Positions 26,440 through 35,602 of a DNA stretch of 64,000 nt are shown here, in pieces. The notes below the pieces were generated by a model. The model saw only the letters and a list, made by a program, of their open reading frames with translations. It was not told the origin of the DNA and made no database searches. The translations under genes were made by a program, and so were the position numbers. The stretch's first letter is position 1. Each line of letters begins with the position of its first letter. This DNA comes from UBA7330 sp965243485 (GTDB lineage Bacteria; Bacteroidota; Bacteroidia; Cytophagales; Cyclobacteriaceae). The DNA is taken from the NCBI GenBank assembly GCA_965243485.1, contig CBDEVP010000001.1, forward strand, positions 2,418,001 through 2,482,000, in the 5' to 3' direction.

Positions 26440-28605
26440 CTACTCATCAATCCCCTCCAGATCCAGCAGAAAGGCATATTCCATTGCAGTTGTTCTGTAC
26501 CGCTTAAAGCGACCGGATGCTCCTCCATGTCCGACTTCCATATCCGTCTGGAAGATCAGCAGATTTTCATCCGTTTTTTTGTCACGGAGTCTGGCCACCC
26601 ATTTTGCCGGTTCCCAGTATTGGACCTGCGAATCAAAAAGCCCGGTGGTGACGAGGATGTGCGGATAATCCTGTGCGGTAACATTGTCGTAGGGTGAGTA
26701 TGACAACATATATTCATACGAATCCAGGTTTTTCGGATTACCCCATTCATCGAATTCATTGGTTGTGAGAGGGATGGATTCATCCCACATCGTGGAGATG
26801 AGATCTACAAAAGGGACCGCTGCAATGACCCCATGATATAGATCCGGCTCCATATTTATTATCGCACCCATCAGTAAACCCCCGGCACTGCCGCCCATGG
26901 CATAGAGATGCGCCGGTGAGGTATATTTTTCATCAATCAAATACTTCGAACAGTCAATAAAGTCATAGAAGGTATTGATTTTATTAAACATCTTTCCATC
27001 TTCATACCATTCACGGCCCAGCATCTGACCACCTCTGATGTGTGCGATGGCATAGGCGAATCCACGGTCCAGAAGACTCAGCCTGTCAGAACCGAAATCC
27101 GGGTCAATGGTTGCCCCATATGATCCATAACCGTATAACAACAAAGGTCCGCTACCATCCTTATTGAACCCTTTCCTGTACACCATGGAGATGGGTATGC
27201 GGACCCCATCACGCGCTGTTGCCCAGATCCTTTCGGTTACATAATCATCCGGGTCATGACCTCCCACGATTTCCTGTTGCTTCATGAGGGTTTTTTCGCC
27301 TGTTTCCATATTGTAATCATAGGTAGAATGGGGCGTGGTCAGAGAGGTGTATTCATATCTTAAAATGTTCGTGTCGAAAACCTCATTCATACCTGTAAAT
27401 GCACTGTAAACCGGCTCTCCAAAGTCCACGAATTGCTCATCCCCTGAGCGGTGATCAATTACTCTCAGTTGAGTCAATCCTTCTTTCCGCTCATCAATCA
27501 CCAGGTGATTTTTAAATACCTCAACCCCCTGCAACAACACCTCTTCCCGGTGAGGAATGACTTCTTTCCAGTTTTCTTCACTGGTTGTATTTACGGAGGT
27601 TTCCATCAGCCTGAAATTCGTGGCATTTCGGTTGGTCACCATGTAAAACTTATCCCCGGAGTGATAGATGCTATACTCGTGTGCATCCTTGTCGCGCGGT
27701 GTAAAGCTTTTGAATTTACCTTTCGGATCATCGGATCTCAGGATATGGTAATCGCTGACCAGGGTGCTGTTGTTCCAGATTATGATGAAGTCATCCGATT
27801 TGGATTTATATACACCAATGTAAAATGAGGGGTCTTCTTCCTGGTATACCAGTTCATCAGACACAGAAGATTTTCCCAGCTCATGCCTGTAGATTTTTTC
27901 AGGTAATAATGTGATCTTGTTCTTGCTGGTGTAAAAAAAGGTTTTATTGTCTTTTGCCCATTCACCACTCCCGGTGGTATTTTGGATCTCATCAGGCAGG
28001 AATTTGCCGGTTTCGAGGTTCTTAAAACGGATGGTATAGATCCTCCGGCTTACCGTATCTTCCGCAAAGGCCATCAATTTATTGTCCGGACTCACCTGGA
28101 TCCCTCCAGCATGATAATAGCTATGATCCCCGGCCAGCTCATTGACATCCAGGAGGATTTCCTCTACAGCACCCGAAGTACCTTTCTTTCTGCAATATAT
28201 CGGATACTCTCCGCCTTCCTCGTAGCGATGGTAATACCAGTATCCATTGGCCAAATAAGGTACGGATTCATCGGTTTGTTTGATCCGGCCTGTGATTTCT
28301 TCATACAGCTCATTTTGCAGGCTTTCGGTATGCTTAAGTACGATCTCAGTATATTCATTTTCCGCATGGAGGTATGCCAGTACCTGTTTTGTATGATCGT
28401 CCGGGTTCTCAGCATTTTTTTGCTCATCCGTGAGTCTCATCCAGAAATAGGGGTCTACCCTTTGACGGTCGTGTTCTACGAGTATGCTATCTGCTTTCAT
28501 GGCTACCGGAGCTTTACTTTTCCCGGATCTTTGATCATTTTCAGGACCGCAGGCTATCAGCAAAATCAGATAAACCAGTGCGATTGGTCTTAGCGTATTC
28601 TTCAT
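26440..28605 (-). CDS. S9 family prolyl oligopeptidase / oligopeptidase B, lipoprotein form
   Basis: The 721-residue serine peptidase has a lipoprotein signal (VYLILLIACG, Cys19), an N-terminal seven-blade propeller (about residues 75-440) that filters substrates, and a C-terminal alpha/beta hydrolase domain. The nucleophile is Ser573 in AMGGSAGG. The acid is the Asp in GLFDSQVQYWEPAKW, and the histidine is in VGHGGASGRF. This order and the sequence YGYGSYG are typical of oligopeptidase B, which cuts short peptides after basic residues. Membrane anchoring in the cell envelope differs from the cytoplasmic enterobacterial enzyme but is common in Bacteroidota. It appears monocistronic. Confidence 0.93.
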   Translation of the reverse strand: MKNTLRPIALVYLILLIACGPENDQRSGKSKAPVAMKADSILVEHDRQRVDPYFWMRLTDEQKNAENPDDHTKQVLAYLHAENEYTEIVLKHTESLQNELYEEITGRIKQTDESVPYLANGYWYYHRYEEGGEYPIYCRKKGTSGAVEEILLDVNELAGDHSYYHAGGIQVSPDNKLMAFAEDTVSRRIYTIRFKNLETGKFLPDEIQNTTGSGEWAKDNKTFFYTSKNKITLLPEKIYRHELGKSSVSDELVYQEEDPSFYIGVYKSKSDDFIIIWNNSTLVSDYHILRSDDPKGKFKSFTPRDKDAHEYSIYHSGDKFYMVTNRNATNFRLMETSVNTTSEENWKEVIPHREEVLLQGVEVFKNHLVIDERKEGLTQLRVIDHRSGDEQFVDFGEPVYSAFTGMNEVFDTNILRYEYTSLTTPHSTYDYNMETGEKTLMKQQEIVGGHDPDDYVTERIWATARDGVRIPISMVYRKGFNKDGSGPLLLYGYGSYGATIDPDFGSDRLSLLDRGFAYAIAHIRGGQMLGREWYEDGKMFNKINTFYDFIDCSKYLIDEKYTSPAHLYAMGGSAGGLLMGAIINMEPDLYHGVIAAVPFVDLISTMWDESIPLTTNEFDEWGNPKNLDSYEYMLSYSPYDNVTAQDYPHILVTTGLFDSQVQYWEPAKWVARLRDKKTDENLLIFQTDMEVGHGGASGRFKRYRTTAMEYAFLLDLEGIDE

Positions 28606-28775
28606 CTTCGATAACTAAATGGGTGTAAGATCAGACTGCCTATGGTAGGGTGTAGAGCATAGGCCAGGGGAAAATATCTGCTCCAGATGGAAAGGTATTT
28701 ATTTTCGGTGGAAAGTAAATATCAAAGAGAGAAAACTACGCAGGATCATCTACGGATGCAGAGCAGCTTTCACAC

Positions 28776-29096
28776 TCATAGTATCTCGCTGATTTGAATA
28801 GCTGGCTGTACATTGGTATAATTTGCGGCATCCGCCATGATCTTTTCAGCATGCGGGCCGAAGGAATTCTGGAAATCTGCGATGGAATCAAAATATAAAT
28901 GTCCGATCGCTGCATAAAGGGCAGGCTGATCCGGGGTACCCCCTGCCAGTCCTTTGTCTACATCACTGGCTTTGAGTGCATTTCCCAATAAGCTCTTCAC
29001 CATGGGCATGTGCTTGTTGCAGTAATAATCCACGTTGAAACTGGTGCCTTCGTCATTAGGATAAAAGACACTAACTTTTATCGTTCCTTTTTTCAT
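28776..29096 (-). CDS. EthD family protein
   Basis: The 106-residue protein has the EthD ferredoxin-like fold signature: an initial beta strand VSVFYPN, then FNVDYYCNKHMPMVKSLLG, and LYFDSIADFQNSFGPHAEKIMAD. EthD was first found in an ethyl tert-butyl ether degradation cluster, but the biochemical role of most members is unknown. It is probably a cytoplasmic dimer. It lies alone between the S9 peptidase and sulfatase genes with spacers of about 150-170 bp on each side, so it need not function with them. The spacer above the gene begins with a GGGTAGGGGTTAGGG stretch. Confidence 0.85.
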   Translation of the reverse strand: MKKGTIKVSVFYPNDEGTSFNVDYYCNKHMPMVKSLLGNALKASDVDKGLAGGTPDQPALYAAIGHLYFDSIADFQNSFGPHAEKIMADAANYTNVQPAIQISEIL

Positions 29097-29248
29097 TTTG
29101 GGTAGGGGTTAGGGTGCTAGAGTATCTATAGTAAGATACTGATTTTTCCACGAATCTCCCTTATTGCAACAGCGACCATAAGATGCTTTACAGAAAGTAC
29201 TCAGATAAGTATAGCCGGGCCGGGGAATAGAACCCTATAGATTTTCTA

Positions 29249-30796
29249 TTAATTCAACTCTTCAAATCGTTTCATCCAGTCTTTACGTTCCTGACTGAAG
29301 TAGTATTCCTTTGATCTGATGGGTGGGACATGATGCTCCATTAGTTCCAGAAGGGAAACTTCTGGCAAAGCAATCGGATCCTCTGGAATAACAGCAGCCA
29401 GCTTTGACTTCACTTTTGCTAAAGTATCTACCATGGCAAGATTGTACCATTCCTCTGGGTCATTATCTAAGTCGTAAAGCTCTTCCGTATCATCTACATA
29501 TTTGATATAATGCCAGTTCATATACCTTACAGAATAACTGCCATAGTCATAAGTGGTAATGATGGGTCTTGGTATCAAGGTGTCGGGGTTTGTAAGGATA
29601 GGCTTCAGACTCACTCCATCAAGCTCGTTTTGCTCAGGCAAACCGCACAGGTCAATCAGGGTGGGGTAAATATCGAGCAATGAAGTAAGATTAGTGGTTT
29701 CACCACCTTGATTGGAACCTTCAGGCATTTGTTCGATTCCTTTTGGGACTTTTATCATCAATACAGTGCGAGTGACATTTTCCCACAGGGCGAACTTTCT
29801 CCAATGCATCTTTTCCCCCAACTGCCAGCCATGGTCAGACCAGATCACTATGATGGTATTTTCAGCATATTCACTTTCCTCCAAAGCTGTCAGCAACTTG
29901 CCTACCATTTCGTCAGCAAAAGCAATGGAGGCCAGATAACCCTGCACAGCTTTTTTCCATTGTCCTGCTTCCAACACATGTTTATGATAATTACCACCCC
30001 GGGCAATGAGCTCTTTTGCGACCGGCCCAAGATCGGTGGTGTCTCCCACCATTATTTCCGGGATCTCAATAGTTTCCAGGGGGAACATGTCAAAATACTT
30101 TTGAGGAACATACCAGGGCAGGTGCGGCCTGTAGATTCCTGCTGCCAGGAAAAAAGGTTTGTTGTGAGACTGTTTAAGCTGCTTGATGATGTAGTCCACA
30201 CTTTCAAAATCCCCGGTTTCTTCGTCAGAAATGTTCAATCCGGACCAGTCAAACATGTTGTACATATATTTGAAAGGAGGCATATTGGCCGGTCGCTTTT
30301 CGGGGAAATTATCATCCGGCATTGGTTTGTCAATTGAAGGATAGTAATCATCCCAGCCCAGGGTATCTACCTGACCGTAGTGGTAAATTTTTCCTGCACC
30401 GGCTGTATAGTATCCGCTCTGCCTGAAGTGTTGATTGATGGTAAGAGATTTGGCCAGCTTTGGTACGTTTCGCCAGTCCTGGTAATTGGAGTACATACCT
30501 GAGTTGTAGGTATGCATTCCTGTAAGCAAAGCCGATCGCGAGGGGTTGCAACCAGGACTTGCACAATAGTTCCTGGTGAAGTTAACAGCCTCTTCTGCAA
30601 AATCTTCAAGGTTGGGAGTGATCGACTGATCGTTACCAGAGAGTGGCTGTACCCAGTCATTCATATCATCCAGGGAAATAAACAGTACGTTGGGGTGTTT
30701 TATCAGCTTTTTCGGAGATTGCTCGTTACACGAAAGAAAGAGAGATATGACCGCAATGGTTAGGATCGCGTAAGCATTCTCATTTCTATATATCAC
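29249..30796 (-). CDS. Sulfatase, iduronate-2-sulfatase-like (family S1)
   Basis: The 515-residue lipoprotein sulfatase has a signal ending LFLSC (Cys23). The start is a GTG at 30796, directly preceded by an AGAAGGA sequence; no in-frame ATG precedes the signal. Metal ligands Asp43-Asp44 (LDDMND) and the formylglycine motif CNPSR (Cys83) followed by SALLTG are intact. Later VIWSDHGWQLGEKMHWRKF holds the other metal ligands. The overall pattern, with YNSGMYSN and GKIYHYG, resembles iduronate-2-sulfatase-type enzymes that desulfate uronates or related glycans. Activation requires a formylglycine-generating or anSME enzyme, which is not in this window. The substrate is inferred only at family level. 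Confidence 0.92.
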   Translation of the reverse strand: MIYRNENAYAILTIAVISLFLSCNEQSPKKLIKHPNVLFISLDDMNDWVQPLSGNDQSITPNLEDFAEEAVNFTRNYCASPGCNPSRSALLTGMHTYNSGMYSNYQDWRNVPKLAKSLTINQHFRQSGYYTAGAGKIYHYGQVDTLGWDDYYPSIDKPMPDDNFPEKRPANMPPFKYMYNMFDWSGLNISDEETGDFESVDYIIKQLKQSHNKPFFLAAGIYRPHLPWYVPQKYFDMFPLETIEIPEIMVGDTTDLGPVAKELIARGGNYHKHVLEAGQWKKAVQGYLASIAFADEMVGKLLTALEESEYAENTIIVIWSDHGWQLGEKMHWRKFALWENVTRTVLMIKVPKGIEQMPEGSNQGGETTNLTSLLDIYPTLIDLCGLPEQNELDGVSLKPILTNPDTLIPRPIITTYDYGSYSVRYMNWHYIKYVDDTEELYDLDNDPEEWYNLAMVDTLAKVKSKLAAVIPEDPIALPEVSLLELMEHHVPPIRSKEYYFSQERKDWMKRFEELN

Positions 30797-30831
30797 TCCT
30801 TCTCTGATATCACAAGATTTTGTTGATCGGG

Positions 30832-32946
30832 CTATAGCTTATTCCCAATAATTGTCTCCCCTGAAGGATCTAATGCTTCAAATCCCACCACTTTCCCATC
30901 TTCCTCTAAAAAGGTGATTTCGATCAGACCATCCATTGTCATAACTTTATTTTTTCCTTTTGGTATCAGGTAATTGGATTCGACAACCAAAGCCCCGTCT
31001 TTTTCTAAAATGGTCAGTACAGAGGAGTTCACCTCGTAATCACCTTTAATTTCAGAAATATTAATATCAAAATTGTCAAAACGATCAGCGAGTGATGGGT
31101 ACAGGTTGTCGATTTCATTGAAATCAGGAAATTCTGAATTCACAACAATGGAGGCCACCTGTTTGCCATTGGGGATACTTACAGTGTAGCTATCGTTATC
31201 ATCTTTCCAAACATCTGAGCTGACCATTGCCTCGTAGTTTTCAGGGGCATTGCCCTCTTTATACTCAACATGGATGCTCACCGGCACCGGCCTGTCACCC
31301 ATTCGTTTTACCACCAGTTTTCCCTTTTTATACGAATCAATGGCTAAGTCGGGATATCCCATTTCAAAGTACCATGGCTCCCAAAACCAGCTAAGGTCTT
31401 CGCCACTCACATCTTCAAAAGTGTAGAAGAAATCATAAGGTGTGGGCGATTTCCCGGCCCACCTTCTGATATAGGCTCTGAACACTTCCAGAAATTTTTC
31501 TTCACCGAAATGCTGATACAAAAGTGCATAGGTAAATGCTGGCAACGTGTACGAATGATAGCCATAATTATTGCCCATATATTGGGAGGAAGTAATGGTC
31601 GGTAAATCACCAATAGTCCCAATGTTTCTTTGCATGCCATTCTTAAACCTGTCCCACAAGGCAGCAGGATCGTACTCATCCGAAAAGTATTTGTTTTGAA
31701 CCAGGGTAGTGGTGAAAGTAGCCCAGCCTTCATCCATCCAGGCAAATCTGGATTCGTTGATCCTTACATACATTGGAAAGTAGGTATGAAAAAGTTCGTG
31801 AATCGTCACACCCCGGCTCGGACCGGAATTATTGGCCATCATCGGAAACTCCATTCCTCCTCCTCTCATACCAATAAAGGTGGTAAAAGCAGGATATGGA
31901 TAGGGAATTCCGGGGATATCCTCAGAGAAATGTTTCATGGTCTTTTGCTGGATGAGCGTTACTTCTTCATAATCTTCCTCATCAGCCAAAGGGTAGGCTG
32001 TGTTGATCAGGACATCTTTGCCTGACACCTCCTGGGAGAGGGCATCCCACAAATAATGGTCACTCATGGCAAACGCAAAGTCCGACACTTCAGAAGCTTT
32101 ATAATGCCAGGTGTTGCTCTTCAGCTTAAGATCCGATAGATCTTCCTTTGTGACTACTTTAATCAATTCCTTTGAGCTTTTTGCTTTGAGGTATCTTTCA
32201 TGGATTTGTGACGGGAGTATATCAGCACTGTTCTCAAGTGTTCCTGTAGCCCACACCAGAAAATTATCCGGTGCCTTGATCTTTACATCAAAATCAGCCA
32301 GGTTGTTATAGAATTCAGTGTCAAACGTATAGCTGGTCATGTCCCAGCCAAAAACATCATCATATACAGCTACCTGTGGGTACCAGTAACCCACGAAGAA
32401 GGAGGTGCTGTCTCTGGCTCCGACTCTCCTTACTGTCAGCGGTATTTTTTGCTCCCATTGAAAATCCAAAGTAATTTCATCCCGGGGCTTAAGCGGCTCA
32501 GAAAGCCTGAGCATGAGATTAGTGCCGAATCTTTGGGCCTGATTTCTATTGGTCAGATCGATGCTGTCACCATTGATGAGAAGCTTCTTGAGGATGACCC
32601 CCTCTCCGAGATCCTCTTCGTTTACTGCCATGCCCCGTTCATTTCCTTTTTTGAAAACATCATAGTACAGTCTGATGATTAACATCCGTAAGTCATCCGG
32701 ACTGTTGTTTGAGAAGACGACTGTTTCTTTTCCACTTATTTTTCTGGTTTCCGGGGCTACTTCCACCTCGATATCATAGGCCACATGATTTTGCCAGTAA
32801 TTGATTCCGGGTTTACCATCTTTTGACCTGGTATTTTTCTCATAAGCATTTTGAAATTCTCTGGGAATATAAAGCTCACTTTGCGCAGAAAGGATGGAGC
32901 TGGAGAACAATAAGCTTATACCCGAAATTAGTGTCAGTATTCTCAT
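30832..32946 (-). CDS. M1 family zinc metallopeptidase
   Basis: The 704-residue exported peptidase has a Sec signal (ending near LSAQS, residue 23), an N-terminal beta domain (about 55-270), and a thermolysin-like catalytic domain. The zinc site HELFH followed 18 residues later by the Glu of MDEGWATF is intact. The exopeptidase-type motif is GMRGGGMEFPMMAN in place of GAMEN. The C-terminal region carries beta-rich domains. It is an aminopeptidase or a related peptidase of the periplasm or surface. It precedes the sulfatase gene on the minus strand by 35 bp, so the two could share a transcript, although no functional link is obvious. Confidence 0.93.
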   Translation of the reverse strand: MRILTLISGISLLFSSSILSAQSELYIPREFQNAYEKNTRSKDGKPGINYWQNHVAYDIEVEVAPETRKISGKETVVFSNNSPDDLRMLIIRLYYDVFKKGNERGMAVNEEDLGEGVILKKLLINGDSIDLTNRNQAQRFGTNLMLRLSEPLKPRDEITLDFQWEQKIPLTVRRVGARDSTSFFVGYWYPQVAVYDDVFGWDMTSYTFDTEFYNNLADFDVKIKAPDNFLVWATGTLENSADILPSQIHERYLKAKSSKELIKVVTKEDLSDLKLKSNTWHYKASEVSDFAFAMSDHYLWDALSQEVSGKDVLINTAYPLADEEDYEEVTLIQQKTMKHFSEDIPGIPYPYPAFTTFIGMRGGGMEFPMMANNSGPSRGVTIHELFHTYFPMYVRINESRFAWMDEGWATFTTTLVQNKYFSDEYDPAALWDRFKNGMQRNIGTIGDLPTITSSQYMGNNYGYHSYTLPAFTYALLYQHFGEEKFLEVFRAYIRRWAGKSPTPYDFFYTFEDVSGEDLSWFWEPWYFEMGYPDLAIDSYKKGKLVVKRMGDRPVPVSIHVEYKEGNAPENYEAMVSSDVWKDDNDSYTVSIPNGKQVASIVVNSEFPDFNEIDNLYPSLADRFDNFDINISEIKGDYEVNSSVLTILEKDGALVVESNYLIPKGKNKVMTMDGLIEITFLEEDGKVVGFEALDPSGETIIGNKL

Positions 32947-33021
32947 ATTTATTCAATTTATCTTCAGCCAGAAGCATTCATCCTCACAATTACATTCCTA
33001 GTGATGACTGCCTGGATTTTG

Positions 33022-34029
33022 CTATTTTTCATCAAAAACATCTTTGGGCAGATGCATGGTTACCAGCATGTGCGGCATATCCACCACTTCTGCAATTTTT
33101 AAATCACCAACCAATGAACAGAGCATGTAGGCCTCACCTTCGGACAGGTTATAAGTATCCGAAATATGTTTGATCATATAGCGGGTGGCTTTTTTTGCGG
33201 CTTCGTCTATTGTGGTTCCAAAACCAGTGGTAGCATAGTAATCTTCTGTTTCATACTGAGGTTCGGAAATCTTTTTGTCCTTGATCACATTTACCCGAAA
33301 CAGTACGCGCATATCGCATTCTACAGCAGTACCCACCACTTCACCCAGTCCCTGAACGGCATGTGGATCGCCGATGGAAAGCAATGCACCTTCAACAAAC
33401 ACCGGGAGGTAGACAATAGTGCCCCTCACAATATTGGGATCATCCATGTTTCCCCCATTCGCTCTCGGCGGTATAGTGACCAGCATTTCTTCTGTATCCG
33501 GGGCTACCGCAATCACGCCCAGAAATGGTTTCAAAGGTATACTGATACCTTTAGCAAACCTGACCAGATTGTTTTCCTTATCCAGCTCATAAGTTTTGAA
33601 TCCTCTGGCTTCATTCTCACCAGCTAAAAAACCCATGTCAGGACTCATGGCTGTCCAGCCCCAATCTCCCGGCTCCAGATCGAGCAACTCCACAGCCAAT
33701 ACATCTCCAGGCTGAGCGCCTTCAACATAGATGGGTCCTGTAACAGTATGAATTTTATCAAAGTCCACCTTATCCCAATCTTCTATTGTCGAATTGATAT
33801 TTAGCTGGCCACCTGTGGCTTCCAGGGTAAAGGCCTCAATCACACTTCCATCAGGAACCTTCAGGCTGTATGGTATCGAGCTGCTGAATTTATTATGTGT
33901 TTTATCAGCCAGGATGGTAAAATCCGCTTCAGGGATGCCTGTTTCTGGTTTCTCAACCACTTCTTGTTTTGATTCATTGTTGCAACCAATGAAGGGGATC
34001 ATTAGAATGAACAGTAGTGCTTTTTCCAT
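33022..34029 (-). CDS. Acetamidase/formamidase family lipoprotein
   Basis: The 335-residue protein belongs to the acetamidase/formamidase family, whose enzymes hydrolyse short-chain amides to the acid and ammonia. Recognisable parts are VEGAQPGDVLAVELLDLEPGDWGWTA, GVIAVAPD and the GNMDDPN segment followed by VYLPVFVEGALLSIGDPHAVQGLGEV. A lipoprotein signal (LMIPFIGC, Cys16) puts it in the envelope, unlike the cytoplasmic fungal and bacterial enzymes. If it releases formate from formamide, the formate dehydrogenase-like gene at 414-2714 could use it, but they are far apart and this is speculation. Confidence 0.88.
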   Translation of the reverse strand: MEKALLFILMIPFIGCNNESKQEVVEKPETGIPEADFTILADKTHNKFSSSIPYSLKVPDGSVIEAFTLEATGGQLNINSTIEDWDKVDFDKIHTVTGPIYVEGAQPGDVLAVELLDLEPGDWGWTAMSPDMGFLAGENEARGFKTYELDKENNLVRFAKGISIPLKPFLGVIAVAPDTEEMLVTIPPRANGGNMDDPNIVRGTIVYLPVFVEGALLSIGDPHAVQGLGEVVGTAVECDMRVLFRVNVIKDKKISEPQYETEDYYATTGFGTTIDEAAKKATRYMIKHISDTYNLSEGEAYMLCSLVGDLKIAEVVDMPHMLVTMHLPKDVFDEK

Positions 34030-34167
34030 CTTTTATGTCTTGTTTGTGACTGCCCTCAGAAAGCTACAAGACACCTGAGAAAAGCCAATTTCAAATGATT
34101 TTTCTATGATCATGGATAAGCTTTATGTCGGTATTGTCAGCCGCACAAAGCTTATCCTGGTACATTT

Positions 34168-35055
34168 TCAGCCTTTAACCAGCTTATAGGCCACTACCTT
34201 ATTGTCAAAGAAAGTAGGAACGATCACCAGTTCCTGATCTTCAATGAAGCAGATATCAGCGGTATTCTTTTTCTGGTCTCTGGTCACAAGCAGGGATTGC
34301 TTTCCAAAATCTCCGATAATCCATATTTCACCGGACCAGTCCGAAACGAGGAATACACCTTCTTCAGTTGTTGGAGTAATGCCATCGCCTGCTCCGATGC
34401 TATCTGCTAGAATTGTTTTTTCTTGCGTCTCGATGCTATAGTCTACAAATTGCTGGGATGTGGAAAAAGCGGTATAAAGGCTTGAACCTAAAACCAATTG
34501 ACCATTTGGTCTCCCGGGAGTTTCCATAAAAACTTCCGCTACTCCATCAATGTATCTGTAAATCTTATTGCCATTTGAATCTGAAATATAAAGAGTGCCC
34601 GTGGCATCGGCAGAGATGTCATTCAATCCGACTGCTCCATCAATGATTGTTTTAGATATCACCTCACCTGTTGTGACATCAATCTCGATCAATTCATCCA
34701 TGTCTGTTACAAAAAGGGAATTTGCCACCAATGCCATTCCTTTTGGCCCATTGAAACCAGTGACCCATTCCAGTTCAATGATCTCACCAGTAGAAGAGAG
34801 TTTCGACATAAATCCGTTTCCATCTTTTTCCCATGGATTCATATTGACATTGGAGACATAGATAACATCCCTTGCTTCATCGTAAAGCACTGATTCCGGT
34901 GTGCGAAGCAGGGTATCAGACTCCCACTGCTTTTCCAGTTTGTAATTAGGAACTTCGGTGGTGGTTGATGAGTCCGAACTTTCCTTATTACCTGTTGTAC
35001 AGGCAAATAAGATGAGAATAATGGTTGCGAAAGAGAATAAGCTTGATAATTTCAT
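34168..35055 (-). CDS. SMP-30/gluconolactonase-like beta-propeller lipoprotein
   Basis: The 295-residue protein has a lipoprotein signal (ILILFAC, Cys19) followed by a Ser/Thr-rich linker. Its repeated propeller blades (YDEARDVIYVSNVN, NDISADATGTLYISDSNGNKIYR, FLVSDWSGEIWIIGD) fit the SMP-30/gluconolactonase/NHL superfamily. Some members hydrolyse lactones using one calcium ion; many Bacteroidota members are uncharacterised. I cannot confirm the metal ligands. It is separated by about 140 bp from the amidase gene and 75 bp from the next gene upstream, all on the minus strand. Confidence 0.75.
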   Translation of the reverse strand: MKLSSLFSFATIILILFACTTGNKESSDSSTTTEVPNYKLEKQWESDTLLRTPESVLYDEARDVIYVSNVNMNPWEKDGNGFMSKLSSTGEIIELEWVTGFNGPKGMALVANSLFVTDMDELIEIDVTTGEVISKTIIDGAVGLNDISADATGTLYISDSNGNKIYRYIDGVAEVFMETPGRPNGQLVLGSSLYTAFSTSQQFVDYSIETQEKTILADSIGAGDGITPTTEEGVFLVSDWSGEIWIIGDFGKQSLLVTRDQKKNTADICFIEDQELVIVPTFFDNKVVAYKLVKG

Positions 35056-35129
35056 AGTGATTGGCTTTTTTTGTTGAAAGCAAATTTAGATGGATTGAAG
35101 TTACTTAAAAAGTTCTCATTTTTTAACTT

Positions 35130-35498
35130 TTAGTAACGAACGAAAGTCCGCTCTTCTGGCTCAAAACGATAAACCGTAAGCTGCAGTGTATCATTACGGA
35201 TCTTCCATTCTATCCGGGTGTATTCCCTTGTGTAGTAATCACTGACCCTTGACGAGAAATTGAGACCTCCAAAGTAAATGACAGGTCCGTCCAGAACATA
35301 TCTGCCGCTGGCTACCTCATAGATCTCCTGTTCATCAAAGCATTCATTCAGGATCTTGAATTTTTCATTATTCTGAAAGATCAATTCTTCCGTACATGAT
35401 GATTCTGGACCGGATATTTTGAGCCAGTGACCTTCCAGCGCAGGCTCCTGAAAATGAGCCGGAAGAAACCATGACAGATATATCAGAATACCAAACAT
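35130..35498 (-). CDS. Hypothetical exported protein, possibly lipocalin-like
   Basis: I do not recognise a family for this 122-residue protein. It starts with a hydrophobic segment (MFGILIYLSWFLPAH) that could be a signal peptide. The rest is mostly predicted beta structure: GHWLKISG, a cysteine pair in SSCTEELIF and NECFDEQ, GRYVLDGPVIYFGG and WKIRNDTLQLTVYRF. The pattern resembles the small lipocalin-like domains of many Bacteroidota proteins. It is divergent from the sugar-oxidoreductase locus, with a 68-bp gap to the next start. Confidence 0.6.
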   Translation of the reverse strand: MFGILIYLSWFLPAHFQEPALEGHWLKISGPESSCTEELIFQNNEKFKILNECFDEQEIYEVASGRYVLDGPVIYFGGLNFSSRVSDYYTREYTRIEWKIRNDTLQLTVYRFEPEERTFVRY

Positions 35499-35602
35499 GA
35501 AAAAGTCAGATTTTTAATAAAAATATCATCACAAGAGATTTTTTTGTAAATTAAAAAGTTCAAACGATGACTAAAAAGGTCAGTCCAATAAACGATATCA
35601 AA